A stretch of DNA of 39,144 nt from an uncultured Bacteroidales bacterium (GTDB lineage Bacteria; Bacteroidota; Bacteroidia; Bacteroidales; JAUNSR01). Where the stretch lies: positions 1 through 39,144 of the forward strand of contig CAMTOJ010000031.1 in NCBI GenBank assembly GCA_947074145.1, in the 5' to 3' direction. A program made the translations under genes and the position numbers. Positions 17,746-26,376 of this stretch are shown piece after piece (the stretch's first letter is position 1; each line of letters opens with the position of its first letter). The notes under the pieces were generated by a model. It saw nothing but the letters and a program-made list of their open reading frames with translations, made no database searches and was not told the DNA's origin.

Positions 17746-19824
17746 TTATTTATAAACAGATACTTTAAAGACCTCATTAACACCATTATCTTCAATTTTT
17801 AATATGTATAAACCGTTTTCACTAATTTCTATCCTTTCAGAAGTATCAGTAGCCTGAATAGAGCCTATTTTCTGAGATGAGGAATTAAAAATAGAGATCT
17901 CTGCACCCGGTTTCAATCCTAAAATATTTATTATACCCTTAGAGCATAAAATTTCATACTTATTTGTCTTATTAGCCTCGATACCTGTAGTTGAGGATGT
18001 AGTATTTACCATTATCTCATTTGAAACACCCCATTCCGAATTTTTGGGTGTTACAGTATAATAATAAACAGATAGTTTATTTAAGCCATTGACTTGATGA
18101 GAAGTAGCATTTGTTATAGATTTCGGATAACCCGGTTCGCTGAATTTTGAGATTGTTTCCCCAGAACTCATTACCTCTATGCCGGAGATAAATAATCTTT
18201 TCCCTTTTACGGCAACCAGACTTATTTCAGATTCTTCATCATAATTGTCAAATTCTATCTCATATTCTTTATAAGTAGATTCAACCTCAATCTTCCCAAT
18301 GTATGTTTGATCAATATATAGATCTAAAGTTACATCTTTATCAGAGGGCCACGATCTTGTGGTAACCTTTATTTTTCCCCCTTTGCTCAAATCATATAGA
18401 GGAGAAACCAAAGTAGCACCATTATTTCCTGATGCCATACGAATTGCTCCGGGCTCATCATTAAAGTTTACATAATCTGATGATGAAGAAAGAGACCAGT
18501 CTTTTTCAAGAGCTCCATTGAAAGAAGCTGATGCTATTACTTTTTCCGCTTCACCTGTGATTATTTTAGAATAAACATCAATTTCAAACTCTTTTGTAGA
18601 AGATAAAGGAGTCCATCTTGCAGTAAAACTATTGCCTGATATATCTTCTGCATCAAGTGCATAGAAATTTTCAGTAGAAACTGCTTTTATGTTTATAGTT
18701 CTTATAATTACCTCGTTATTGGCTGACTCAATAATAAGCTGTACAGTTATATCTTCTGCCTTTTGAGGTTGATAATGTATTATTACATCATTCTCAATAT
18801 TTCCATCTTTTGGAGCAATGCTTGTTTCCGATAAACTAAACATATTGCTTTTTTCCCCCTTAAGTGACAGGTTAAGGGGAGAGTTCATATTTTTTGCTAT
18901 GATTTTTAATTTAATATTTGCCGAAGAAGTATAGTGTACTTCTGGCATTGTGAATGTCGATTTGTCGGAAGGTGATACAATCTTGGGATCGTTACTATCG
19001 GTAAATTCAAAAGTTTCGCCAACTTTTCCTCCCCAAAGATATTCCGCAAGTTCGGGATAATCGATGAACGGATTTCTGTTTCCCTGAATTTTGTAAATCT
19101 CAGATGCTCTTTTAAGCTCTTTTTCACTTACCGGATCAAGTTCATTCCATTCAAGCAACAATTTCGCAGCCCAAGGTTTTAACATGGGATATTTATTATT
19201 GTTAAGCATAGATGGAGCATTGGTACTTGTCCATGTAAGGTTTTCGTAACAAGTGAACATATACATATATGCTCTTGCAAAATCTCCCTTATATTCATCA
19301 AGAGGCTCAAAACAACTTCCGGTATATTCATTACCATAACTATTCTTCCCAATTTTCAAAGACCCTGTCATTGATCCGTTGGTGACTATACCAAGAGGAT
19401 AATTACTTCTGGCACTATTGGCTTTACTATCTGACGGATTAAGGTGATAAAGGTCTTTGTAAGCATCATTTTTAGTGCCGCCCCACCAACTTTTGGCTAT
19501 GCTGTGTTCGATATTCATTCCCGAAGGAGCTTCGCCGTTGCCGGGAAACTCACGCTTTTCATACGAATACATATCCCAAACTGTACCATCCGGATGAAGG
19601 TCTGTCTTCTCAAAAGCTATCCATGTGGAATTTCCGTAAGAAACTCTTGTTCCATTTTTTATAATCTCATATAAAGCAGTTTTAAGTTCTCCCGAAGCGA
19701 GTCCGTTCGCTTTATCATAATACCCGTCAGGTATATCGTTCTGAGCAAATAATGATAAAGCAAAGTTTATCAAGACTGCACATGAAAAAAGTCTTAAAGT
19801 CAGAATAGTAGAAATTTTATTCAT
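17746..19824 (-). CDS. T9SS-secreted endonuclease I family nuclease
   Basis: This 692-residue protein has a signal peptide (about 1-27, ending LSLFAQ). The catalytic domain covers about residues 32-265 and contains NIEHSIAKSWWGG (His107), then DLYHLNPSD and ARSNYPLG. These are hallmarks of the EndA/Vvn-type periplasmic or extracellular DNase family, which cuts DNA and sometimes RNA non-specifically. It is far longer than minimal EndA (about 230 residues). The extra part holds a beta-sandwich, a fibronectin-like segment and an adhesin-like domain. The last 70 residues (GIINILGLKPGAEISIFNSS ... NGLYILKIEDNG ... FKVSVYK) look like a type A T9SS sorting domain. It therefore should reach the cell surface or medium. 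It lies 80 bases downstream of the EEP nuclease gene. Confidence 0.9.
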   Translation of the reverse strand: MNKISTILTLRLFSCAVLINFALSLFAQNDIPDGYYDKANGLASGELKTALYEIIKNGTRVSYGNSTWIAFEKTDLHPDGTVWDMYSYEKREFPGNGEAPSGMNIEHSIAKSWWGGTKNDAYKDLYHLNPSDSKANSARSNYPLGIVTNGSMTGSLKIGKNSYGNEYTGSCFEPLDEYKGDFARAYMYMFTCYENLTWTSTNAPSMLNNNKYPMLKPWAAKLLLEWNELDPVSEKELKRASEIYKIQGNRNPFIDYPELAEYLWGGKVGETFEFTDSNDPKIVSPSDKSTFTMPEVHYTSSANIKLKIIAKNMNSPLNLSLKGEKSNMFSLSETSIAPKDGNIENDVIIHYQPQKAEDITVQLIIESANNEVIIRTINIKAVSTENFYALDAEDISGNSFTARWTPLSSTKEFEIDVYSKIITGEAEKVIASASFNGALEKDWSLSSSSDYVNFNDEPGAIRMASGNNGATLVSPLYDLSKGGKIKVTTRSWPSDKDVTLDLYIDQTYIGKIEVESTYKEYEIEFDNYDEESEISLVAVKGKRLFISGIEVMSSGETISKFSEPGYPKSITNATSHQVNGLNKLSVYYYTVTPKNSEWGVSNEIMVNTTSSTTGIEANKTNKYEILCSKGIINILGLKPGAEISIFNSSSQKIGSIQATDTSERIEISENGLYILKIEDNGVNEVFKVSVYK

Positions 19825-19840
19825 GTTATAGTATTATTAT

Positions 19841-19883
19841 AAAAAGAAAAATCCGGGAAATATGCGTTGCTGCTACCCCGGAT
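19841..19883 (-). terminator. Terminator between the EEP gene and endonuclease I
   Basis: ATCCGGG (19851-19857) pairs exactly with CCCGGAT (19877-19883). On the reverse strand the stem is followed by TTTTTC and more T. It would end or attenuate transcription from the upstream EEP gene before the endonuclease gene. Confidence 0.75.
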
Positions 19884-19904
19884 CTGTATATAATTTAAAT
19901 ATGT

Positions 19905-20918
19905 TTATTTAGCCTCTTGAGTAAGATAAATTAGGGTAGGGAAGTGATCGCTGTAACCGTTAAGGAAAACTCCTGCGGCAAATGTTCGTTTCGGATACCC
20001 TTTATATGTGCCCTCTTGATTTATAAGATAATCTTTATTGAAAATTTCAGATTTAGAGAATTTCAATTTCCCCTGATCTGCATTAAGCAGATTCTCTGAT
20101 ATAATTATCTGATCAAAAAGATTCCAATCCCCTCGAAATTGAAGTGTTCCTATCCCTTTGTCATAATGCATCCACATTGTATTGAAATAACCACCCTCTT
20201 TCACCTCTTTAGCTTTCTTTTTGGCTCCAAGAACCACTTTGCAACTTTTATTGGTTGGATCATCATTCATATCACCCATAATGATAACCTTTGTTTGTGG
20301 ATCATCTTTAATACAAGAATCAGCAATACTTTTGGTAAGAGCAGCAGCAGCCTCTCTTAGATAGCTCGACTGAGATTCCCCTCCAAGTCGTGAAGGCCAA
20401 TGGTTAACAATCACACTAACTTTCTCTCCGCCAAGAAGACCTGAGACAACAAGTTGGTCTCGCGTTTTGAAATCAGGATTATTTTCAATTGTTAACCTAT
20501 GGGAATTACTGCAAAGTACAATGAATTTTTTTGGATCGTAAATCAATCCTACATCAACACCCCTTTTATCAGGTGAATCATAATGTACTATTTTATATCC
20601 TGAATTTTTAATATCCGGCATATTGACAAGGTCTTCAATGACTGAAATATTCTCGACCTCACAAATACCGAGGATATCAACTTTCATATCTTTTATGACA
20701 CGAGCCATATTTTTTTGCTTAAGATTATATCTATGAGAATTCCATTGCTTATCACCTTTTGGAGAGAATTCAAGATCATATTTCCCATTATTATTTATGG
20801 TGTCGAAAAGATTCTCTAAATTGTAAAATCCAACTTTATAAAGAGCGACCTTTTTACCTTGAGCAAATGAAACTGAAAATGATAAGCACAATAAAAATAA
20901 CAAAGCTATTTTTTTCAT
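19905..20918 (-). CDS. Secreted endonuclease/exonuclease/phosphatase (EEP) family protein
   Basis: This 337-residue protein has a signal peptide (MKKIALLFLLCLSFSVSFAQ). Its EEP fold motifs are in order: FYNLENLFDT, GICEVEN (metal-binding Glu), VNHWPSR, GDMNDDP and GYSDHFP (catalytic Asp-His). Members hydrolyse phosphodiester or phosphomonoester bonds in DNA, RNA, lipids or inositol phosphates, and sequence alone does not tell which. Export and the neighbouring secreted endonuclease I favour extracellular nucleic acid degradation. No T9SS domain is present; the protein ends soon after the catalytic His, so it is probably periplasmic. Two -7-like boxes lie upstream. Confidence 0.88.
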   Translation of the reverse strand: MKKIALLFLLCLSFSVSFAQGKKVALYKVGFYNLENLFDTINNNGKYDLEFSPKGDKQWNSHRYNLKQKNMARVIKDMKVDILGICEVENISVIEDLVNMPDIKNSGYKIVHYDSPDKRGVDVGLIYDPKKFIVLCSNSHRLTIENNPDFKTRDQLVVSGLLGGEKVSVIVNHWPSRLGGESQSSYLREAAAALTKSIADSCIKDDPQTKVIIMGDMNDDPTNKSCKVVLGAKKKAKEVKEGGYFNTMWMHYDKGIGTLQFRGDWNLFDQIIISENLLNADQGKLKFSKSEIFNKDYLINQEGTYKGYPKRTFAAGVFLNGYSDHFPTLIYLTQEAK

Positions 20919-21095
20919 AATCTGATGATGGTTGAGAGTTTATTATGTTTTTTCTGTTAAGGGTTGTTGTTGAATAAATAAAAATATATATCAAAATAAT
21001 ATCTTTAAAATATTCTGAATATTGAATAAATTACCAAATAATTACAATCTCTTTTATTTGGTTTATACATATTAATTATAATCTTTAAAATAATG

Positions 21096-21103
21096 CAAAG
21101 ATA
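21096..21103 (-). promoter_or_regulatory. Candidate -7 box for the EEP gene
   Basis: On the reverse strand this reads TATCTTTG, an exact TAnnTTTG. A TTTTG lies about 24 bases upstream, slightly far for the -33 element. The leader would be about 170 bases. Confidence 0.4.
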
Positions 21104-21253
21104 ATGGTTAAAACGATATGTGTATCGCAAAATATCTCAATAACCTTTTTTATAGATGTAAATAGAGTCTGATAATATTACTTTTCAAAAGTATATTGTT
21201 TTTTTGTTATATATATTTCAATTGTATTACGATTTATTCTATAAAATATAAAA

Positions 21254-21285
21254 CAAAAAAAGCGATCATAAGAATGACCGCTTTT
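21254..21285 (-). terminator. Terminator of pfkA
   Basis: On the reverse strand AAAAGCGGTCAT pairs with ATGATCGCTTTT (one G-U pair) around a 4-base loop and is followed by a T run. It starts 23 bases past the pfkA stop codon. Confidence 0.85.
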
Positions 21286-21307
21286 AGATATAATTGTTTT
21301 AACAAAA

Positions 21308-22288
21308 TCAAATTGATAGAATTCTTAATGTGTTAAGTAGTTCTCTGTTGATAGGTTTATCGTTCTTAATAGCTTTGCTAAACGGTACATAAACCAATTC
21401 ATCATTTTGTATACCAATCATAACGTTTCTTTGTCCCTCAAGCAATGCATCAATCGAAGCAGCACCCATTCTGCTGGCAAGAATTCTGTCGATTGCAGAA
21501 GGTGAACCTCCACGTTGAATGTGTCCAAGAATTGTTACTCTTACATCATATTGAGGATATTCATTTTTTACCCTTTCAGCAAGAGCCATTGCACCACCCG
21601 TCAAAGGGCTTTCAGCTACAAGCACTATACTTGAATTTTTCGATTTTCTGAAACCGTTTTTAATAAGTTCTCCAAGTTGATCGTTTTCAGTAGCAATTTC
21701 AGGAATTATTGCAGCCTCGCATCCTGTAGCTATTGCTCCGTTAAGAGCAAGGAAACCTGCATCGCGACCCATAACCTCAATAAAGAACAGTCGTTCATGA
21801 GATGTTGCTGTATCTCGAATCTTATCGACAGCCTCCATTATCGTGTTAAGAGCAGTGTCGTAACCGATAGTGTTGTCTGTTCCGAAAAGGTCATTGTCAA
21901 TAGTTCCCGGAATACCAACGATAGGAAAATTGAATTCCGATGCAAAAATTCGGGCACCAGTTAAAGTACCGTCTCCTCCAATACATACTAAAGCCTCTAT
22001 TCCATGCTTCTGTAATGTTTCGTAGGCAAGCTGTCTACCCTCAGGAGTCATAAACTCTTTACATCTGGCAGTCTTTAGAATTGTACCGCCTTGCTGTATG
22101 ATATTACTAACATTCTGAGTGTGGAAAGTTTCTATTTCATCTGTAATAAGCCCTTTATAACCACGATAAATGGCTTTTACTTCTAACCCATTGTAAATAG
22201 CTGCACGCGTAACGGCTCTCACAGCCGCATTCATACCCGGTGCATCACCTCCGGAAGTTAATATTCCGATACATTTGATAGAACCCAT
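21308..22288 (-). CDS. pfkA: ATP-dependent 6-phosphofructokinase
   Basis: This 326-residue enzyme phosphorylates fructose 6-phosphate in glycolysis. Motifs: [17 protein letters not shown] (nucleotide loop), [16 protein letters not shown] (catalytic Asp), MGRDAGFLA and [13 protein letters not shown]. Gly in both GGDGT and PGTIDND, where PPi-dependent enzymes carry Asp and Lys, points to ATP as phosphoryl donor. The frame extends upstream to a TTG, but ATG 22288 gives the family N-terminus [14 protein letters not shown]. It has its own terminator and a candidate -7 box upstream. Confidence 0.95.
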   Translation of the reverse strand: MGSIKCIGILTSGGDAPGMNAAVRAVTRAAIYNGLEVKAIYRGYKGLITDEIETFHTQNVSNIIQQGGTILKTARCKEFMTPEGRQLAYETLQKHGIEALVCIGGDGTLTGARIFASEFNFPIVGIPGTIDNDLFGTDNTIGYDTALNTIMEAVDKIRDTATSHERLFFIEVMGRDAGFLALNGAIATGCEAAIIPEIATENDQLGELIKNGFRKSKNSSIVLVAESPLTGGAMALAERVKNEYPQYDVRVTILGHIQRGGSPSAIDRILASRMGAASIDALLEGQRNVMIGIQNDELVYVPFSKAIKNDKPINRELLNTLRILSI

Positions 22289-22357
22289 AACAATCTTATT
22301 AAATTTACCTTTGAACAAAAATTCAATAAACTTTTGATTTGAAGTTTATTAGTATTA

Positions 22358-22365
22358 CAAATTTA
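22358..22365 (-). promoter_or_regulatory. Candidate -7 box for pfkA
   Basis: On the reverse strand this reads TAAATTTG, an exact TAnnTTTG, about 70 bases before the pfkA start. No clear -33 TTG is present. Confidence 0.35.
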
Positions 22366-22427
22366 AAAATAATAATTAAAAATGGAGTATTTATATCGTT
22401 TTATTATACCTCAGTACACTTATTTTT

Positions 22428-23294
22428 TCACAAAAGATTCTTAATTTGGGAAGCGACTTCTTCCATTTGCCATTTAGGTGTAGATGTAGCACCGCAAATA
22501 CCTATGGATGAAGCATTTTTTATCATTGAGATATGTACATCCGTTTTATCATTAATAAAAAATGTTGATTTATTTACACTAAGACATTCATTAAACAGCA
22601 CTTTTCCGTTGGAACTTTTTTTATCACTTACAAAAAAAACAATATCGTGAGAAGTAGCAAAATCTCTTATTGCAGACATTCTGTTGGCCACCAAGCGACA
22701 AATAGTATCAAAATAAGTGAATTTAGCAGTTGGCTCCATCCTGTTTTTTATAATGTCTATTACACTTTTAAAATGATCGAGAGATTTTGTAGTTTGGGAA
22801 AAAAGATAAATATCCTTACTGAAATCAATATTATGTAAATCATCCTCTGTTTCCACAACAATAGCTGTGCCATTGGTTTGACCAACAAGTCCGTTCACTT
22901 CGGCATGTCCGTTTTTTCCGAATATAATAATAATGGTAGACGAGGAGTCAGTCAGGTCGAAAACTTTCTTTATTTTTTGCTGTAGTTTTATCACCACGGG
23001 GCAAGTTGCATCTATTATTTCAATGTTGTTTTCCTTGGCTATCTCATATGTTTGAGGTGGCTCTCCGTGAGCACGAAGTAGGAGTTTCACATTGTTAAGA
23101 CTTTTCATCTTCTCTCTGTCAATAGTTATCAATCCTTTTGATCCGAGTCTGTCCACTTCATTGCTATTATGTACAATATCCCCAAGACAATAAAGTATAC
23201 CATCTTTTGAAAGCTCCTCTTCTGCCTTATTTATAGCTTTCACTACACCGAAGCAAAAACCTGAACCTTTGTCAATCTCTATTTTTACATCCAT
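22428..23294 (-). CDS. ispH: 4-hydroxy-3-methylbut-2-enyl diphosphate reductase
   Basis: This 288-residue iron-sulfur enzyme catalyses the last step of the non-mevalonate isoprenoid pathway, giving IPP and DMAPP. The three cluster Cys are visible in GFCFGVVKA, DATCPVV and DTICRLVANR. Substrate-binding His/Glu appear in LLRAHGEPP and GHAEVNGLVGQ, and SSNG lies in the expected place near the C-terminus. Length matches the family without an S1 extension. It lies 3 bases after cmk, so the two are almost certainly one transcript with porQ at its head. ATG 23294 fits the family N-terminus. Confidence 0.95.
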   Translation of the reverse strand: MDVKIEIDKGSGFCFGVVKAINKAEEELSKDGILYCLGDIVHNSNEVDRLGSKGLITIDREKMKSLNNVKLLLRAHGEPPQTYEIAKENNIEIIDATCPVVIKLQQKIKKVFDLTDSSSTIIIIFGKNGHAEVNGLVGQTNGTAIVVETEDDLHNIDFSKDIYLFSQTTKSLDHFKSVIDIIKNRMEPTAKFTYFDTICRLVANRMSAIRDFATSHDIVFFVSDKKSSNGKVLFNECLSVNKSTFFINDKTDVHISMIKNASSIGICGATSTPKWQMEEVASQIKNLL

Positions 23295-23297
23295 TTA

Positions 23298-23987
23298 TTA
23301 TGAATTGATGATATCGTTAAAATGTTTCTCAAGCCATTCATCCTGCTGACTTATTGTCATATATGAATTGTCGAGTTCTATTGCATCTTCAGCCATTTTT
23401 AAAGGGCTTTCCTCTCTTGTCTGATCAATGTGATCGCGAGATTTGACATTTTCCAAAACTTCAGCAAATGATACCTTTTCACCTTTTGAAATCATTTCAT
23501 CCACGCGTCTTTGAGCACGAACTTCTGCAGACGCCGTTACGAATATCTTAAGTTCGGCATCTGGGAAAACTGTCGTTCCTATATCTCTGCCATCCATGAC
23601 AATTCCTTTTTTCTCCCCAAGTTTTTGTTGTAATTCTACCATAAGATGTCGTACGAAAGGGATTGCACTTATTTTACTGACATTGTTTGAAACAAGCATT
23701 GTGCGTATCTCTTTCTCTACATTCTTTCCGTTGAGGTAAGTGATTGGAAGGTGTGTCACAGGATCAAGTCTGAATTCTATATTTATAGAGTTCATCAGAC
23801 TCTTAAGTTTATCTGTATCTATTCCGGTATCTGAGATTATTCCGTTTTCAAGAGCAAAAAGAGTAACGGCACGATACATTGCTCCGCTGTCGATATAAAT
23901 GTATCCGATTTTTTTAGCAAGTTCTTTTGCCATTGTACTTTTGCCGCATGAAGAGAAACCGTCGATGGCGATAACTATTTTTTTCAT
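23298..23987 (-). CDS. cmk: Cytidylate kinase
   Basis: This 229-residue kinase converts (d)CMP to (d)CDP. It begins with MKKIVIAIDGFSSCGKSTMAKELAKKIGY, holding the P-loop, followed by YIDSGAMYRAVTLFAL. The signature MDGRDIGTTVFPDAELKIFVTASAEVRAQRR lies in the middle. Length is normal. The frame extends one codon upstream to a TTG; ATG 23987 is the better start. It overlaps nothing and is 3 bases from ispH. The order porQ-cmk-ispH is one I recall from Porphyromonas, supporting an operon. Confidence 0.95.
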   Translation of the reverse strand: MKKIVIAIDGFSSCGKSTMAKELAKKIGYIYIDSGAMYRAVTLFALENGIISDTGIDTDKLKSLMNSINIEFRLDPVTHLPITYLNGKNVEKEIRTMLVSNNVSKISAIPFVRHLMVELQQKLGEKKGIVMDGRDIGTTVFPDAELKIFVTASAEVRAQRRVDEMISKGEKVSFAEVLENVKSRDHIDQTREESPLKMAEDAIELDNSYMTISQQDEWLEKHFNDIINS

Positions 23988-24067
23988 CAATCTGTTTTTG
24001 AGTAATGGTTATTATAACAAATAACAACAGACTATCGCTTTGGCTCATAATTAAGGAGTAAGAATAG

Positions 24068-25084
24068 TTAGAATCTGTTCAGAAGCAGATTCATTCCGAT
24101 CATAAAAGATGTTCCGCTGATATGATGTTGCGCTACGGATGCATTAATATTGAATTTCTTTATGATAATACCTGTCCCGGCACTGAATCCGGTCATAAAA
24201 CCTCCGCCTCCTGAAAAATCAGATCTTTTCTTATAATTATATCCTAATGCCAGATAGAAGTTGTCATTTGGAAGATATTCCATACCTATTATAATATGTC
24301 GGAACATCTTCTTTGCAAAGTTATCCTTTTTATTCGAACCTAATTCATCATCAGAGATACTATTATCTATGAATTTATTATCCCAATCAGTCAGATTAAA
24401 TGCTGTAAGGGAGATTCTGAATGGAGCATGAGCTAATGCCTGTGAGATTCCTACTCTAAGATCAATCGGAAGTTTTTCACGGTTTTCATGAAAACTTTTC
24501 AATTGACCACCAAGATTATTTGCAGTAACTGAGAATGAAAAATCTCTCTCCTCATTGAAGTAATTCACACCCAAATCCACAGCCATAGCAAAAGATGTAT
24601 AACTTTCATATACAGAATAAATAAATTTCGCATTTGCTCCTCCTCTCCATCTTTCCGAAATGTTATAACCTATCATTGTATTAAAAAGCATATCCTTCGC
24701 CGAAAAACTTCCTAATATCTGGTTGTCTTCTGAGGTTAGTTTGAAATCACCATAATTAAGAAATTGAGCACCAAAAGCTATTGCCCCGTTATCGTTAAGA
24801 GCCATCGCATAACTACAACTTCCAAGGTTCACATCTTTTATATATCTCATATAACTCAATGAAACATTCTTATCCATTTCAGGACCAAGGAGAGCCGGAT
24901 TCTGTGAGGTAATTGAGAGATCGCGTTCTACAACTGAAATATTCACTCCTCCCAACGCATTTATTCTTGAAGAAACAGGTATATCAAGGAACCCGAATAC
25001 CGTATTTCCGCTTTCTCCTTTAACTAATGTAAATGTTATTAATAAAATGATGGTTAAAGTAAGTTTGTTTATGTTTAATCTCAT
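24068..25084 (-). CDS. porQ: Type IX secretion system protein PorQ
   Basis: This 338-residue protein has a signal peptide (MRLNINKLTLTIILLITFTLVKG). A long beta-barrel pattern follows, opening TVFGFLDIPVSSRINALGGVNISVV and continuing SQNPALLGPEMDKNVSLSYM, typical of PorQ in the PorP/PorV-like barrel group. In Porphyromonas, PorQ is an outer-membrane member of the attachment complex that anchors T9SS cargo to the surface. The C-terminus ends in MNLLLNRF, with a terminal aromatic. It is the first gene of the apparent porQ-cmk-ispH operon. Identification rests on sequence pattern and on this neighbourhood. Confidence 0.88.
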   Translation of the reverse strand: MRLNINKLTLTIILLITFTLVKGESGNTVFGFLDIPVSSRINALGGVNISVVERDLSITSQNPALLGPEMDKNVSLSYMRYIKDVNLGSCSYAMALNDNGAIAFGAQFLNYGDFKLTSEDNQILGSFSAKDMLFNTMIGYNISERWRGGANAKFIYSVYESYTSFAMAVDLGVNYFNEERDFSFSVTANNLGGQLKSFHENREKLPIDLRVGISQALAHAPFRISLTAFNLTDWDNKFIDNSISDDELGSNKKDNFAKKMFRHIIIGMEYLPNDNFYLALGYNYKKRSDFSGGGGFMTGFSAGTGIIIKKFNINASVAQHHISGTSFMIGMNLLLNRF

Positions 25085-25226
25085 AAGATGAGGTTGTTCT
25101 GAATAAGTAAAATTTAATTAATTAAAGTGGTATATTAATAATTTTTTTTAATTAAAATTATTAACTCATCAATTCTTTAATTGATAACAAAAAAAAAGCG
25201 CTTTTATTGCGTTTTATGTTCGTTTT

Positions 25227-25260
25227 TTTGTTTAAAAATAATTTTATAACTGTATCTTTG
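25227..25260 (+). promoter_or_regulatory. Distal promoter toward tonB
   Basis: TTTG (25227-25230) and TATCTTTG (25253-25260) are separated by 22 bases, a good match to the Bacteroidota consensus. Transcription from here would give tonB a leader of about 270 bases, or a separate short RNA. Confidence 0.5.
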
Positions 25261-25493
25261 AATAGACACATTATTAAAAAACAATTCAAAAATATACAAA
25301 GTTGTAAATCAACTTATTTATATGCATGAAAATAAACTTAAAATCATACGAAAATTCATCATATTGTAATATTTAACATGAATAGAGTCTTATTTATAAC
25401 ATTTATATGACTTCCTTTTGCAGAAAATAATATAAAACAGCAGAAAAGGTTAAAAAAATGTGTTAGAGTTAAATCACAAATGAAAATTTATAC

Positions 25494-25501
25494 TACTTTT
25501 G
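25494..25501 (+). promoter_or_regulatory. Proximal -7 box for tonB
   Basis: TACTTTTG matches TAnnTTTG exactly, 34 bases before the tonB ATG. The -33 region offers only a weak GTTA at about the right distance. Confidence 0.45.
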
Positions 25502-25535
25502 TCCACATTGAGAAACATAATAAAGATTTATATAT

Positions 25536-26222
25536 ATGGAAATTAAAAAGAGTCCTAAAGCTGACCTGGAGAGAAGAAGAACTTTATACATCCTTGTCGG
25601 ACTTGTGTTCATTCTTTCTACAGTTTTTGTCGCTTTCGAATGGACCACAACAGAGGTAACTTTAATAGAAGTAGCAAATGATGCATTTGACGGTCTTGAA
25701 GATGAAATCATTCCGATAACAATGCAGCAACCTGCTCCACCGCCACCACCGCCACCTGCACCACAGGTAGAGGAGATCCTTAAAGTCGTAGAAGATGATA
25801 AAGAGATCGAACAGGTTGAAATAGAATCTACAGAAGATGATGTAAATACAGAGGTAGAGATTAATTTCAATGATGGCGCTCCGACAGAAGAAGAAACAAC
25901 TACTGACGAAATCTTTACAGTTGTAGAAAACATGCCTCAGTTCCCTGGTGGTGATGCTGCTCTTCTTGGATATATCAGTAAATCTGTAAAATATCCCGCA
26001 ATTGCTCAGGAAAACGGTATTCAAGGTCGTGTAATCATCTCTTTCGTAATCGAAAAAGATGGACTTGTAGCAGATGCGACTGTGGTTCGTGGTGTTGACC
26101 CGGCTCTTGATAAAGAAGCCCTACGTGTGGTAAACAACATGCCTAAATGGAAACCGGGAGAACAACGTGGTAAACCAGTACGTGTTAAGTACACATTACC
26201 TGTAACATTCCGTCTTCAGTAA
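25536..26222 (+). CDS. tonB: TonB family energy transducer
   Basis: This 228-residue protein is anchored by one N-terminal membrane helix (about 16-36, RTLYILVGLVFILSTVFVAF). A periplasmic Pro-rich linker (QPAPPPPPPPAPQ) and an acidic stretch follow. The C-terminal TonB domain (about 145-228) includes YPAIAQENGIQGRVIISFVIEKDG and ends VKYTLPVTFRLQ. It transmits proton-motive force from ExbB-ExbD to outer-membrane receptors. It stands alone here; exbB and exbD lie about 11 kb away, in the same window. The receptor at 4940 is a candidate client, though a genome like this usually encodes many TonB-dependent receptors and several TonB proteins. Confidence 0.93.
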   Translation: MEIKKSPKADLERRRTLYILVGLVFILSTVFVAFEWTTTEVTLIEVANDAFDGLEDEIIPITMQQPAPPPPPPPAPQVEEILKVVEDDKEIEQVEIESTEDDVNTEVEINFNDGAPTEEETTTDEIFTVVENMPQFPGGDAALLGYISKSVKYPAIAQENGIQGRVIISFVIEKDGLVADATVVRGVDPALDKEALRVVNNMPKWKPGEQRGKPVRVKYTLPVTFRLQ

Positions 26223-26247
26223 TAGAGGAGTTACAAATAAAAAATAT

Positions 26248-26283
26248 AAAAGGATGCTTTTCAGAAGAAAGCATCCTTTTTTT
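26248..26283 (+). terminator. Terminator of tonB
   Basis: AAAGGATGCTTT (26248-26259) pairs with AAAGCATCCTTT around a short loop, and a run of T follows. Confidence 0.85.
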
Positions 26284-26376
26284 GTGTTACAACTAACCAA
26301 AAAAATAAATTAAAATAATAGACTGAAACATGTTTATATATTATCCCCATCATATATAAATTATTCAATTTATTAT

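Larger units (their letters stand above)
20919..21307. other. 389-bp intergenic region between pfkA and the EEP gene
   Basis: This very AT-rich region has no credible coding frame. It holds the pfkA terminator (21254-21285) at its right end. It also has two reverse-strand -7-like boxes, TATCTTTG (21096-21103) and TACTTTTG (21186-21193), which probably drive the EEP gene. I see nothing else. Confidence 0.55.
25085..25535. other. 451-bp intergenic region between divergent porQ and tonB
   Basis: This very AT-rich region has no credible coding frame. It contains a well-spaced forward promoter (25227-25260), a small hairpin AAGTTG/CAACTT (25299-25315) in the resulting leader, and a second forward -7 box (25494-25501). 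A palindrome AAAAGCGCTTTT lies near 25196-25207. No clear reverse-strand promoter for porQ could be found. Confidence 0.5.

Noticed and set aside
25190..25215. Terminator near the AAAAGCGCTTTT palindrome
   Set aside because: The palindrome has no loop, and the alternative stem is only 7 pairs with a G-U; no upstream gene needs it.
25493..26024. Reverse-strand frames opposite tonB with Gly- or Trp/Arg-rich runs
   Set aside because: The runs are the complement of the tonB poly-Pro codons; they are shadows.
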